Shown here piece after piece: positions 16,432-25,286 of a stretch of 64,000 nucleotides of DNA (the stretch's first letter is position 1; every line of letters begins with the position of its first letter). Source of the DNA: Fictibacillus barbaricus (GTDB taxonomy: Bacteria; Bacillota; Bacilli; Bacillales; Fictibacillaceae). The notes beneath the pieces were generated by a model, which was not told the origin of the DNA, ran no database searches, and saw only the letters and a list, made by a program, of their open reading frames with translations. A program made the translations under genes and the position numbers. The stretch lies in NCBI RefSeq assembly GCF_014635025.1, contig NZ_BMCE01000002.1, forward strand, positions 1,178,001 to 1,242,000, given 5' to 3'.

Positions 16432-17169
16432 TTAGATCAGCATCATTAAAACAGAATACACGGCTAAACCTGAGATGAATGCTGTAAAGCTGCTTTCCCG
16501 CTCTTCCGGTAATTCTTCTTTTAGAACATTAAAGGTGATCGCTCCTACAAGAAGAGCAACTAATACAGAGATGATCAGTTCATGAACTTCTGTTATCACC
16601 CCTATACCCCATCCTAGAACGGGCGCGACGGCAAGAAGGACCCTCCCATACTTGTCATATATGTGTTTATGATCTTTTCGGAGTCCCCTGTCGTTGGCTA
16701 TAAAGTGGATACTTAACGCGGTAAAGAAAAAGAACATGCCCCAATGTGTTTCATATTCATCTCTGATCAACAAGTAGCCGATGACAGAGTTGTAGAAAAA
16801 GAACGACGTGATATGTATCCAGAAAACGCCTATCGAAGCAGCAGCCTCTTCTGAGTTGCCGCTCTGTTTCTTTTTTGAATTCTTAACCAGCCGCTCAAGC
16901 CCGTAAAAGAGAGCAAGACCAAGCATAGCAACTGCATAAATATGATTTTCCAGGTATTTTCCTGCTCCATTATTAAGTGTATGGCCGACACTCTCCTGAT
17001 AATGATCCAACTCTGGAAGTAAATGCAAGAATACATAAGATACAGCCACCCCGCCTGCAAAAGATAAGAATTTGCTGCGAGGCGATTCCTTTATAAAGTT
17101 CATTGATTTTGAACTTAAATGAATAATTGCAAATCCTATTGCAAAAATGAAACTAAGAAATATGGTCAT
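16432..17169 (-). CDS. ZIP-like integral membrane protein
   Basis: A membrane protein of 245 residues with about eight hydrophobic helices. The early segment SFAGGVAVSYVFLHLLPEL resembles the helix with the metal-binding HxxP-E motif of ZIP transporters, and VITEVHELIISVLVALLVG recalls the second metal-binding helix. This supports a distant ZIP relationship, but not a proven metal carrier. ATG 17169 with AAGGAGAAGGGC is preferred over the ATG at 17190. Confidence 0.7.
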   Translation of the reverse strand: MTIFLSFIFAIGFAIIHLSSKSMNFIKESPRSKFLSFAGGVAVSYVFLHLLPELDHYQESVGHTLNNGAGKYLENHIYAVAMLGLALFYGLERLVKNSKKKQSGNSEEAAASIGVFWIHITSFFFYNSVIGYLLIRDEYETHWGMFFFFTALSIHFIANDRGLRKDHKHIYDKYGRVLLAVAPVLGWGIGVITEVHELIISVLVALLVGAITFNVLKEELPEERESSFTAFISGLAVYSVLMMLI

Positions 17170-17361
17170 GCCCTTCTCCTTTTTATTCATCTTTATAAAG
17201 ATAGAATGTATTTATCTCTATTATGTAACCAATCCTCGCGAGCGCTAAACAGAGTTTCAGTTTATACGTTAAAATAGTCGAACTCCTCAGTGTATGTGTC
17301 TATACTTGTCCACCCACTTTTTCATATACTATTAAATCGGTAATATGAGGAAGTGATTGAT

Positions 17362-18144
17362 GTGACTACAAGAAAAGAAGTTTTTGCGTTCAACGGCGAA
17401 CTGGCTCTGCTATTAGCGGTTATGTCCTATCAGGCGTATATGGTCCAAGAAGTTGACGTATTCGCATTGCCTGCTGGCTTTGTATTTAATCGTGCTGTTA
17501 CTTCAAATGCTGGTGAAGCATTCGGTTATATTGCAGAATCTCCGGATATGATCGTCGTAGCATTTAGAGGAACAAAGACATTGACCAATGTAAGTTCTTA
17601 TCTTGATGCTGTGCAAATACCCTACCCATATGTAGAGAATTGCGGAAAAACGCATCGTGGTATTACAAGAATCTATCAAACCTTTAGAGATAAGATTATT
17701 CAAACCATAAAACACCTTTCTACAGAAAAACAAATTGTTGTGACAGGGCATAGCTTAGGCGGCAGCCTGGCGGCGTTACTTACTATGGACATTGCTGTAA
17801 ATACAGCATTCAAAAACCCAATTCTATATAGTTTTGCCAGCTTGCCCATCGCAGATGATGTATTTACAAAAAAATTCTATAGAGCAGTAAAAAACAGCAT
17901 ACGCATCGTCAATGTTCATGATGCTATTTCGAATTGCATGACTCCCCTCTTTTTTAGAAACAAACCTCTATTAAATCTCCCTGTTGGACGAGAATTTCAA
18001 TTAAACTTTAACAATAATCATTTTATCCAAAACCACAGAATGCTTAGCTATATACATTTTTTAATTAAAAGATATCCCAAAGCCCATGAAAAGGTGTGTA
18101 AAAGAAATCCTGGTTTCTGTCCAGATGTTTCAATATATGAATAG
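17362..18144 (+). CDS. Class 3 lipase-like hydrolase
   Basis: An alpha/beta-hydrolase of about 260 residues of the lipase class 3 family. VVAFRGT forms the oxyanion region, VTGHSLGGSLAALL the nucleophile elbow with the catalytic serine, and NVHDAISN carries a likely acid residue. There is no signal peptide, so it may act in the cytosol or be exported by another route. GTG 17362 lies eight bases after an AGGAAGTGAT ribosome site; the earlier GTG at 17353 is too close to it. Confidence 0.85.
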   Translation: MTTRKEVFAFNGELALLLAVMSYQAYMVQEVDVFALPAGFVFNRAVTSNAGEAFGYIAESPDMIVVAFRGTKTLTNVSSYLDAVQIPYPYVENCGKTHRGITRIYQTFRDKIIQTIKHLSTEKQIVVTGHSLGGSLAALLTMDIAVNTAFKNPILYSFASLPIADDVFTKKFYRAVKNSIRIVNVHDAISNCMTPLFFRNKPLLNLPVGREFQLNFNNNHFIQNHRMLSYIHFLIKRYPKAHEKVCKRNPGFCPDVSIYE

Positions 18145-18145
18145 A

Positions 18146-18182
18146 AAAATCCGTCCAATATGTGTTGAACGGATTTCTTTAT
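18146..18182 (+). terminator. Terminator of the lipase gene
   Basis: AAATCCGT and ACGGATTT pair around a 15-base interior and are followed by CTTTAT. Confidence 0.7.
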
Positions 18183-18198
18183 ACCCATTGCATGCTTT

Positions 18199-18229
18199 TA
18201 GAATAATCTCCTAATTAAAGCTCACACTA
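18199..18229 (+). promoter_or_regulatory. Sigma-G-like promoter of the ger operon
   Basis: TAGAATA at 18199-18205 and CACACTA at 18223-18229 are 17 bases apart and resemble the sigma-G consensus (TGAATA and CATACTA). The position, about 16 bases before the first ger ATG, and forespore timing of germinant receptors fit. This is a motif match only. Confidence 0.62.
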
Positions 18230-18245
18230 ACGTTGAGGTGAGAAT

Positions 18246-19778
18246 ATGTTTAAAAAGCGTGCAATCAATAAGCGGCTGCAGCCAAAGAGCAGCCTAGAAA
18301 ACGGTCCACAGACAGAAGAACTCGCAGAACCCCATAATACTTCTAACTTGCCGTTGAAATCTGATGATCTTACCCCGATGATTCATGAAAAATTTAACAA
18401 CACCTCAGATCTAAAGGTTAAAAAGTATATAAATCTCACCATCTATTACATAGAAAATCAGATAAACCAACAAGAATTGAATCAGAACATCATCGGCAAG
18501 ATCAAACAAGCCGATGAGATTACGACTGAAACGGTCTACGCTTCTATTGCTATTAATGAAGTTGAAGATACAGATGATCTATCTTATGCCATTCTTAGAA
18601 TGATTAAAGGCAGCGTCGCTCTTTTTATCGAAGGTACTCCTAAGATAATCTTAGCTTCCATTCCTGTTAAAGAAAGCCGGGCACTGAGCCGTCCTGAAAA
18701 TGAATCACAGGTTACAGGACCACAGCTCGGCTTCAATGAAAGTCTGGCTACAAACGTCTCGGTTATCAGGAGGTACCTGTCCACCCCTGATCTTTGCAAC
18801 GAATTTTTTGTTTTTGGCACCAGGACTAATACAGCTGTTTCCCTGTTGTACATAAAAGGGATAGCTTCAGAAGATCTTGTGAACAGAGTAAAACATAAAC
18901 TGAACCAAATTGAAGTAGATGCACTCATTGATAGCTCGGTGCTCAATCAGCACCTTGATGATCATTCCTGGTCTATTTTTCCACAGATGCTATTAACTGA
19001 AAGACCAGATCGAGTGAGTGATGGTTTACTAAACGGAAAAATAGCATTGTTTGTAGATGGCAGTACGAATGTGATTTTATGCCCTTTTACCTTTATTGAG
19101 TTTTTTGAGAGCAGAGAAGATTACAATATACGGTGGCCGATTGCCACATTTATACGTTTATTAAGGATAGTTGCCATGTTTTTGTCCATTTTCTTCACGT
19201 CGATATACGTGGCCGCCTTAACGTTTCATTATGAAATCATTCCTCAAGCACTTTTGGTGCCTTTAGGAGAATCAAGGTCCCGGGTTCCCTTTCCACCATT
19301 GTTTGAAGCCGTTTTGCTTGAGTTTATTATTGAGCTTTTAAGAGAGGCTGGAGCACGTTTGCCAACGAAAGTCGGTCAAACGATGGGTATCGTTGGAGGG
19401 ATCGTAATTGGTACAGCAGCGGTGCAGGCTGGTTTTACAAGTAATATCTTGCTTATTATCGTCGCTTTAAGTGCATTAGCCTCGTTTACTGCACCAAGTT
19501 ACACAATGGGCAATGTTATTCGAATCATCCGGTTTCCGATCCTTTTTATGGCGGGTTTCCTAGGGTTTTACGGAGTCATGTTTGGGTTTTGTTTATTACT
19601 GATTCACTTGATTCGTCTTTCTAGTCTAGGAGCTCCCTATCTGTCACCTTTTTATCCTCCCCGTTTTCAGGATTGGGTAGATAGTGTGATCCGTTTACCT
19701 ATGAAATACACAAATAAGAGACCCACTTTAACAAGACCTGCCGATGTCCAAAAGTATGATCCTGATAAAGTAAATTAA
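18246..19778 (+). CDS. Spore germination receptor subunit A (GerA family)
   Basis: A 510-residue A subunit of a nutrient germinant receptor in the spore inner membrane. The N-terminal 300 residues are a soluble two-lobe domain rich in short repeats. About five helices follow, with the family-defining stretches PFPPLFEAVLLEFIIELLREAG, RLPTKVGQTMGIVGGIVIGTAAV and SNILLIIVALSALASF. AGGTGAG precedes the ATG. The B and C subunits follow immediately. Confidence 0.95.
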   Translation: MFKKRAINKRLQPKSSLENGPQTEELAEPHNTSNLPLKSDDLTPMIHEKFNNTSDLKVKKYINLTIYYIENQINQQELNQNIIGKIKQADEITTETVYASIAINEVEDTDDLSYAILRMIKGSVALFIEGTPKIILASIPVKESRALSRPENESQVTGPQLGFNESLATNVSVIRRYLSTPDLCNEFFVFGTRTNTAVSLLYIKGIASEDLVNRVKHKLNQIEVDALIDSSVLNQHLDDHSWSIFPQMLLTERPDRVSDGLLNGKIALFVDGSTNVILCPFTFIEFFESREDYNIRWPIATFIRLLRIVAMFLSIFFTSIYVAALTFHYEIIPQALLVPLGESRSRVPFPPLFEAVLLEFIIELLREAGARLPTKVGQTMGIVGGIVIGTAAVQAGFTSNILLIIVALSALASFTAPSYTMGNVIRIIRFPILFMAGFLGFYGVMFGFCLLLIHLIRLSSLGAPYLSPFYPPRFQDWVDSVIRLPMKYTNKRPTLTRPADVQKYDPDKVN

Positions 19779-19794
19779 GAATGGTGGAATACCT

Positions 19795-20907
19795 ATGAAA
19801 GTCTTGCTTTCTATAAAACAAGAATATTTGTTGAATGCTTTCATGATTTTTTTCATTGTTCACTCGACTCAAATTGGAGTTGGTATACAGGGGTACCAGC
19901 GGATCATTTACAGTGATTCCCATCAGGATGCTTGGATCTCAGTCATTCTTTCAGGACTTTATGCGAGCCTTATTGTTTATATCATCATTAAAACACTTGA
20001 GCTCTATGAAACATCTGACATCTATGGCATCCAACATGATGTGTTTGGAAAACTGATAGGCAAGCTTTTAAATGTTTTGTATATTTTTTATTCATTGATC
20101 TCCTTCTTTGTTGTATTGCGCAATTACATGGAAGTGGTTCAGGCCTGGATCTTTCCTGAAGTGCCCCTTTGGTTCTTAACAACTTCCTTGTTGATGCTCG
20201 TGATCTATGGCATTCATTCTGGTGTAAGAGGTATTGCTGGAATAGCATTTTTTAGCGTGACCCTCTCTCTTTGGTTGCTAATATTAATCATCTATCCGCT
20301 TCAACACGCAAAATGGACATACCTGCTTCCCGTTCTCGAAGCAGATTTAATTCCCTTGTTAAAGGGGGTCTATCATATGACATTTACTGTAATAGGATTT
20401 GAAATTCTTTATACCGTGTACCCATACATGAAAGATAAGAATAAGGTTCAAAAATACGCACAGCTGGCAATATTGTTTACGACATGTATTTATACCATCC
20501 TGATGATGGTCGCCATCGTTTATTTTAGCGGCGCTCAACTTGAACGGACAGTTTGGGCGACCTTGTCTCTTTTTAAAGTAGTAAGGCTGCCTTTTATTGA
20601 ACGATTTGAATATGTTGCCATTACCTTTTGGATGTTGATCATTCTGCCAAACCTTATTCTCTATATGTGGGCGGCCTGCCGTGGGATGGAGCGTGTTTTT
20701 ACGTTTTCAGCCAAGAAATCAGTATGGTTGTTTTCAAGTATCATTTTTATCATTACGCAATTTGTTATTTCAAGAACTCAGATCAATATGATGAACGGAT
20801 ATTTTGCGAAGTTTGCTTTCGTTGTGGTCTTCTGTTATCCCCTCATTCTTTTTTTAGCAGCCTGGTTAAAAAAGAAATTCACAAAAAAGAAGGAGCAGTC
20901 CGTATGA
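19795..20907 (+). CDS. Spore germination receptor subunit B (GerB family)
   Basis: A 370-residue integral membrane protein of the APC superfamily with about ten helices, the presumed germinant-sensing B subunit. It starts 16 bases after subunit A. The segments HSTQIGVGIQGYQR and FVVLRNYMEVVQAWIFPEVPLW match GerAB/GerKB. Its stop overlaps the ATG of the C subunit gene. The specificity (amino acid, sugar or other) cannot be read from the sequence. Confidence 0.94.
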   Translation: MKVLLSIKQEYLLNAFMIFFIVHSTQIGVGIQGYQRIIYSDSHQDAWISVILSGLYASLIVYIIIKTLELYETSDIYGIQHDVFGKLIGKLLNVLYIFYSLISFFVVLRNYMEVVQAWIFPEVPLWFLTTSLLMLVIYGIHSGVRGIAGIAFFSVTLSLWLLILIIYPLQHAKWTYLLPVLEADLIPLLKGVYHMTFTVIGFEILYTVYPYMKDKNKVQKYAQLAILFTTCIYTILMMVAIVYFSGAQLERTVWATLSLFKVVRLPFIERFEYVAITFWMLIILPNLILYMWAACRGMERVFTFSAKKSVWLFSSIIFIITQFVISRTQINMMNGYFAKFAFVVVFCYPLILFLAAWLKKKFTKKKEQSV

Positions 20908-22010
20908 AGAGCTTTTTGATACTTCCTGTCTTGATCATATTGCTTCTTGTAACAGGGTGTGCTAAAAAAAATATTTTGGAGGAAACAGGTCTTATAACAA
21001 CAGTTGGTTTTGACATGGCGTCTTCGGAATCTATATTAACCACAATGGTTGTACTTCAGATTGATCCTGAAGCAAAACGAAATGTTGATATCCTATCAAG
21101 CAGTGCCGACACAAGTAAAGGTTCTAGGATAGATGCTAATCTAAAAACACCTAAAGAACTTCAAGCAGGCCAGCTCCGAGTCGCTCTTTATAATGAAAAA
21201 ATAGCCCGAAAAGGATTAAGGTACTTTGCGGACACCATGGCTCGAGATCCTTCTGTCAGTGATCTCATCTATATAGGTATCGTAGAAGGTTCTGCGCACG
21301 ATACTCTTAACCATGATTATAAAAACATTCCCGATATCGGCCGGTACCTCTATAATCAATTTGAACAATTAACCGAGCAGGAACAAATTTTAAATCCTAC
21401 CTTGCAAGATGTACAGCAAAGCTTATATTCAGTAGGCATGGATCCGATCATACCTTTAGTGAAAAGAAAAGGAGAAACCATCGCCAATACAGGGAGTGCC
21501 ATTTTGAGGAACGATAAAATGGTCGGTAAGTTATCTCCTTATAAAAGTTTTTTTGTAAAACTGATCCGAGATGATTTTCGTGCAGGAAACATTGAACTCC
21601 ATTTAGATTTAAAGAATGCAGATGGAAAAAATGAAAAGGTTGTAACCGTTTTAGACACCATCAAGACTTCCAGTGATTTAAAACTAACCGATCCCAAAAT
21701 TCCACATATTGATGCAAAATTAAAGATCACCGCACGATTGCTTGAGATCAGAGGGAAGATCGATTTAACCAATCCTAAAAATATCAAGTTACTTGAGAAA
21801 AAAATAGGTCAGAAATTAGAACAAGACACGTTAAAGGTGATCCGCTACTGCCAGGAAAAAAATTCTGACGTATTTGGTTTTGGCGAAGTGTATCGCAGTT
21901 CAGTAAGGCATTCAAACTTAACGATGAAGGAATGGCATGAAAAATACAAAAATTTAGAAGCTCATGTGTCAGTAGACTTTTCCTTGGTACGTACAGGGGT
22001 TACGGAGTAA
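20904..22010 (+). CDS. Spore germination receptor lipoprotein subunit C (GerC family)
   Basis: A 368-residue lipoprotein with signal MKSFLILPVLIILLLVTG-C. The mature part has the GerC start GLITTVGFDMA, a central YNEKIARKGLRYFADTMARD motif (the adaptable strand-helix of domain 1) and a C-terminal VIRYCQEKNSDVFGFGE block. The ATG overlaps the end of subunit B in ATGA, with AAGAAGGAG upstream. The frame is open far upstream, but that stretch is only the B gene read in another phase. Confidence 0.94.
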   Translation: MKSFLILPVLIILLLVTGCAKKNILEETGLITTVGFDMASSESILTTMVVLQIDPEAKRNVDILSSSADTSKGSRIDANLKTPKELQAGQLRVALYNEKIARKGLRYFADTMARDPSVSDLIYIGIVEGSAHDTLNHDYKNIPDIGRYLYNQFEQLTEQEQILNPTLQDVQQSLYSVGMDPIIPLVKRKGETIANTGSAILRNDKMVGKLSPYKSFFVKLIRDDFRAGNIELHLDLKNADGKNEKVVTVLDTIKTSSDLKLTDPKIPHIDAKLKITARLLEIRGKIDLTNPKNIKLLEKKIGQKLEQDTLKVIRYCQEKNSDVFGFGEVYRSSVRHSNLTMKEWHEKYKNLEAHVSVDFSLVRTGVTE

Positions 22011-22110
22011 AAAACACAAAAAATCCGTCCAGCTCGTTGTATATTTCCTTTTATGCCGGCATTCCTATAGTGAGGGTATATTCGGATCAGGTTGTGTCGA
22101 CGATTGTCGA

Positions 22111-22215
22111 CTCGCTGATATATTGTAAAAACTCGCTGAATTAATGCTGAAATTTCTGGAATTAATCCTGTTTTTTCTGGAATTATCGCTAAAATTTCTG
22201 GAATTATTAGAAGAA
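22111..22215. repeat. 21-nt phased repeat array A
   Basis: Five units begin at 22111, 22132, 22153, 22174 and 22195, exactly 21 bases apart. The first two start CTCGCTGA and the last three TTTCTGGAATTA; between these words the bases vary. It lies between the 3' ends of two convergent genes. No known repeat family is recognised. Confidence 0.85.
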
Positions 22216-22273
22216 TACCCCTCTAAGGTATTGCAAGGAACAGTTCCGAACACCGAAACTGCCCCATTTAATT

Positions 22274-22320
22274 ATAAAAAAAGGATGTGCCCCATGACTC
22301 TTGGCCAACATCCTTGTTTT
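22274..22320. terminator. Bidirectional terminator
   Basis: AAGGATGT and ACATCCTT pair around an interior loop. T-rich tracts lie on both sides, so it can end the GDPD gene and also the ger operon. Confidence 0.75.
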
Positions 22321-22365
22321 TGTTTATTATTAGTGCCTAAACAGTACTCTTTTTCTGCAAATCGT

Positions 22366-23430
22366 CTACTTTTTAGCCACATAATCCTTCGGCAGCTTAA
22401 GTCCGCGCTCTTCCATTACCTCCCGAAGGCGGTCTGGGTAATCGGTGATGATTCCGTCTACACCGTCATCGATCAGTTTATTCATTGTCGCTTTATCATT
22501 TACTGTCCACGGAATCACTTTCATTCCTGCTTCGTGCGCGTCACCCACCATCTTTTTCGTTACGTAAGGCTGATAGTTTTCATCTGTAATGGCACCGTTT
22601 TGAGGATTACCGTGTACCGGCGAGATGGCATCTGCTCCAAACGAATGGGCAGCTGCTACTAGGTCTCCATTAAAATCATCAATATCGATTCCACCTAACC
22701 AGGGTGATGCACCAGGTTGTCCAGGCTGTAAGAATTGAGCACCGTTCGTCAGCGCAACGATCGGCAGGCTCGGCTCAACTTCACGCATCATCATAAGTGA
22801 GCCCCAGTCAAAGCTTTGGATCGAAACACGATCCAGCATTCCAGCTTTACGAATCTCTGAAGCCACTATGTTTACAAAATCTTCACGAGGGGCCGTTTCA
22901 TGAGGAGCACCCGCTTCTACTTTTGTTTCAATATTCATCCAAACTTTTTTCGCGTTATATTGTTTTACAAGATCAAACACTTCAGATAACTGCATCATTT
23001 TCGAACCAGGACTTGTTACCTGACCAGGATATTGCGGTTTAACTAATGATCCGCAATCCATGGTGCGTATCTGCTCTAGCGTTAAGTCTTTTATGTACTT
23101 TCCGACATACGGATATTCCGGATCGTTCTCAAAAGCAGGTTCAGTATCCTGACACACCGCTTTTGATATCTTTCGGTCATGAGTGACTACCGCTTGTTTA
23201 TCCTCCGTAATTTGTACATCTAGTTCGAGCGTGCTTACACCAAGTTCCAATGCATGAGAAAATGATGCGATGGAGGATTCCACAGTAAGTCCCATCCCTC
23301 CTCGATGTGCTTGAAGATCAAATCCTTTCGAGCCAAAGCTCTCTTCTTCAGCTGACACCTGGCCCATTCCTAAACCTGACCCAAACAAAAGTGCTGCCAA
23401 TGTTCCTGTTAAAACCTTTTTCCTATTCAT
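22366..23430 (-). CDS. Secreted glycerophosphodiester phosphodiesterase
   Basis: A 354-residue GDPD with a signal peptide ending near QVSAEE. Active-site segments are QAHRGGMG near 41, LELDVQITEDK near 72 and VTHDRK near 87, then NIETK and IQSFDW, IIPWTVND and GIITDYPD in the usual order. It probably hydrolyses phosphodiesters or wall teichoic acid backbone outside the cell to gain glycerol-3-phosphate and phosphate. It is longer and more typical of the secreted GlpQ group than the anchored GDPD at 4877. Confidence 0.92.
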   Translation of the reverse strand: MNRKKVLTGTLAALLFGSGLGMGQVSAEEESFGSKGFDLQAHRGGMGLTVESSIASFSHALELGVSTLELDVQITEDKQAVVTHDRKISKAVCQDTEPAFENDPEYPYVGKYIKDLTLEQIRTMDCGSLVKPQYPGQVTSPGSKMMQLSEVFDLVKQYNAKKVWMNIETKVEAGAPHETAPREDFVNIVASEIRKAGMLDRVSIQSFDWGSLMMMREVEPSLPIVALTNGAQFLQPGQPGASPWLGGIDIDDFNGDLVAAAHSFGADAISPVHGNPQNGAITDENYQPYVTKKMVGDAHEAGMKVIPWTVNDKATMNKLIDDGVDGIITDYPDRLREVMEERGLKLPKDYVAKK

Positions 23431-23563
23431 CTTGTCATCTCCCTAAACCAATTGAAATACAGTACTATTCAAAGTATAAAGAGATAATGTAAAGGTGCTC
23501 TTAAGGTATTCATAAGAAAACATGAAGATAAACAAGAATAAAGACCTACCCAAATAAAAAAAG

Positions 23564-23592
23564 CAGTCACCCTATTTTAAAAGTGGCTGCTT
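23564..23592 (-). terminator. Terminator
   Basis: AGCAGCCAC and GTGACTGCT pair on the minus strand, followed by TTTTTTTATT. It ends the PadR operon. Confidence 0.78.
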
Positions 23593-23636
23593 ACCAAAAT
23601 TAATTTTCTCATGTTCACTTCATCTCGCCTCTATAT

Positions 23637-23921
23637 TTACTCAACCATTTTTTCATTTACATAAAAGATGATGATTAATCCATAGGCGATACTTCCAATC
23701 GGCAGCACTTTATCTTGATAAGGATAATCAATAAAAGCACTTATCAAAAGGAATAATCCTAGGGGTAAAAATAAATATAACCCCGCTATTTTTGCCAATT
23801 TATTCTTATCTTTTACTCTTTTTTCATTAAATCCAGCCATAATCCATGTTTGTTTCTTTACACCCACCATAAAAGCGATAATAAAAAACACCAGACTTAA
23901 AAGGATTAAGTTTGTTTCCAT
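23637..23921 (-). CDS. DUF3784-like small membrane protein
   Basis: A 94-residue protein with three hydrophobic helices and the middle segment WIMAGFNEKRVKDKNKLAKIAG. The AGFN motif followed by a basic stretch is typical of DUF3784 membrane proteins of unknown role. ATG 23921, eight bases after GGAGG, is preferred; the ATG just before it is also possible. It is the third gene of the PadR unit. Confidence 0.72.
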   Translation of the reverse strand: METNLILLSLVFFIIAFMVGVKKQTWIMAGFNEKRVKDKNKLAKIAGLYLFLPLGLFLLISAFIDYPYQDKVLPIGSIAYGLIIIFYVNEKMVE

Positions 23922-23960
23922 CATGTAGCCCTCCAATCAAATTGTAAGGATTCTAATTCA

Positions 23961-24560
23961 CTACCGAAGCAGTTTACGATTGGTATAAAAATAGAATCCA
24001 AAAGTAACAAGCAAGATTGCCATAAAAAAAATGACTTCCTTATTTGGTACTGTTACAAATTGTCCCATTATAAAAAACAAACCAAGTATAAACAGGTAAA
24101 TACTTCCAATTTGAGCCACTTTCTCTTGGTGTTTGATTCGTCCTGGCTTTTTTCGTATGACAGCAAAGCCCCAAATTGCTTTTTGGATCAGGACCAAATA
24201 CGAGTAAATAAATAACATTAAAGCTATTAGTAGTTCTTGGTAGTCTGGAAAAACAAATATTCCAAGTGCTCCAACCAAGATTGGAAGCAGCAAAATGTAG
24301 TTGTGTTTAATGTTAAACCGGCTTCTTTTAGAACTGTTTATTAAGTCAGCAGCCAGCTCATTCATAGATAAAAATTCTTCCTGAATTTTTTGTTCAATCT
24401 GAACATCTGATAATCCTTTTTGCTTATATTCATTAACAAAGGAATATAAATGGTCCCTGATCTCTTCTACATAATTTTCACGTTGGACTCTCTGAATTTG
24501 AATCAGTCGTTCTTCTAATTCGTTTACGTATCCAGAAATAACCTTTTCTAAATCACTCAT
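23961..24560 (-). CDS. HAAS-domain membrane protein (PadR partner)
   Basis: A 199-residue protein. The first 75 residues form a helical HAAS-like (DUF1700/YvlB-type) domain with [30 protein letters not shown], and five or so hydrophobic helices follow. Such genes often pair with a PadR repressor, as here. The ATG at 24560 overlaps the end of the PadR gene by eight bases, so the two are probably co-translated. Function unknown; the upstream GTG at 24572 is less likely. Confidence 0.75.
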   Translation of the reverse strand: MSDLEKVISGYVNELEERLIQIQRVQRENYVEEIRDHLYSFVNEYKQKGLSDVQIEQKIQEEFLSMNELAADLINSSKRSRFNIKHNYILLLPILVGALGIFVFPDYQELLIALMLFIYSYLVLIQKAIWGFAVIRKKPGRIKHQEKVAQIGSIYLFILGLFFIMGQFVTVPNKEVIFFMAILLVTFGFYFYTNRKLLR

Positions 24561-24912
24561 TGTTAGCACCACCTTCTCCTAAGAGTAAAAGTGCTTCATA
24601 TATTTCCTTATATTTCTCGATTCGGTCTGCTAAAATTAAACTCCCTTCCTTTGTAATTTGGTAATACTTTCTCCGCGGCCCTTCTAATGAATCCTCCCAG
24701 TAAAAATCAATCCATCCTTTTTCCGTCATTCTTTTTAGAATCGGATAAATGGCTCCTTCTGAAATCGCAAAGACTGGTAATTGCTTTAAAGCCGATGAGA
24801 TCTCATAACCATACATCGCTTGATTTTTAACTAATGAAAGGATGGCTAACTCAAATGTCCCTTTTCTTAACTGCACCATCCAACTATCCATATTTTTACT
24901 TTTCATACTCAT
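24553..24912 (-). CDS. PadR family transcriptional regulator
   Basis: A 119-residue winged-helix repressor. The PadR core is complete: [42 protein letters not shown] and [14 protein letters not shown] short C-terminal helix for dimerisation follows. It heads a three-gene unit with the HAAS and DUF3784 proteins and would repress its own promoter. The exact start among ATG 24912 and 24906 is uncertain because no strong ribosome site is visible. Confidence 0.9.
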   Translation of the reverse strand: MSMKSKNMDSWMVQLRKGTFELAILSLVKNQAMYGYEISSALKQLPVFAISEGAIYPILKRMTEKGWIDFYWEDSLEGPRRKYYQITKEGSLILADRIEKYKEIYEALLLLGEGGANNE

Positions 24913-25286
24913 ACTATATATGATTCACACCTATATATCAATGATACTTAGGTAGAAAAATTTTTATTTGATCATTTGATAAAATTTACCTTTTGCAGAG
25001 CAGTGGCAATATAAATTTCACAAAATTTTCTCAACCAAAAATCTTGGACGTATACTGTAAAATGTACGATTAGAGTATTTTTCGATCAAAAACAAATATG
25101 TTACTTACCCAATATTTGTTATTTGAAACATACTTTTTATATAGTTAGTCATTTTGTATCGCATTTTGTCACAACTTCATACTTTTGGGGTGAGTTTCGA
25201 CATAAATAAAAATAGAGAATGTGTTTCATGACTGTTTTCTCCTTTCCTGATAATATATAGAAATAATAAAGGGAAAGGAGCTAATA
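24913..25286. other. Intergenic region between padR-type gene and ykvT-like gene
   Basis: This divergent 374-base gap is AT-rich. It holds two CATTTTGT copies 13 bases apart near 25150-25172, but no gene or clear promoter that I can defend. Confidence 0.5.

Larger units (their letters stand above)
22011..22365. other. Intergenic region between gerC and GDPD gene
   Basis: This convergent gap holds the five-copy 21-nt repeat (22111-22215) and a terminator (22274-22320). I see no supportable gene; the long frame crossing it reads repeats only. Confidence 0.6.

Noticed and set aside
22111-22215. CRISPR-like array
   Set aside because: Units are only 21 nt, with words of 8-12 nt and no distinct spacers; there are no cas genes in the window.
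22144-22662. Long plus-strand frame crossing array A, with FLEL heptads
   Set aside because: It begins inside the 21-nt repeats, lacks a ribosome site, and its second half is the antisense of the secreted GDPD gene. The heptads come from the repeat period.
25140-25180. Two CATTTTGT copies 13 bases apart
   Set aside because: A short AT-rich word with no second support; not the 21-nt period.
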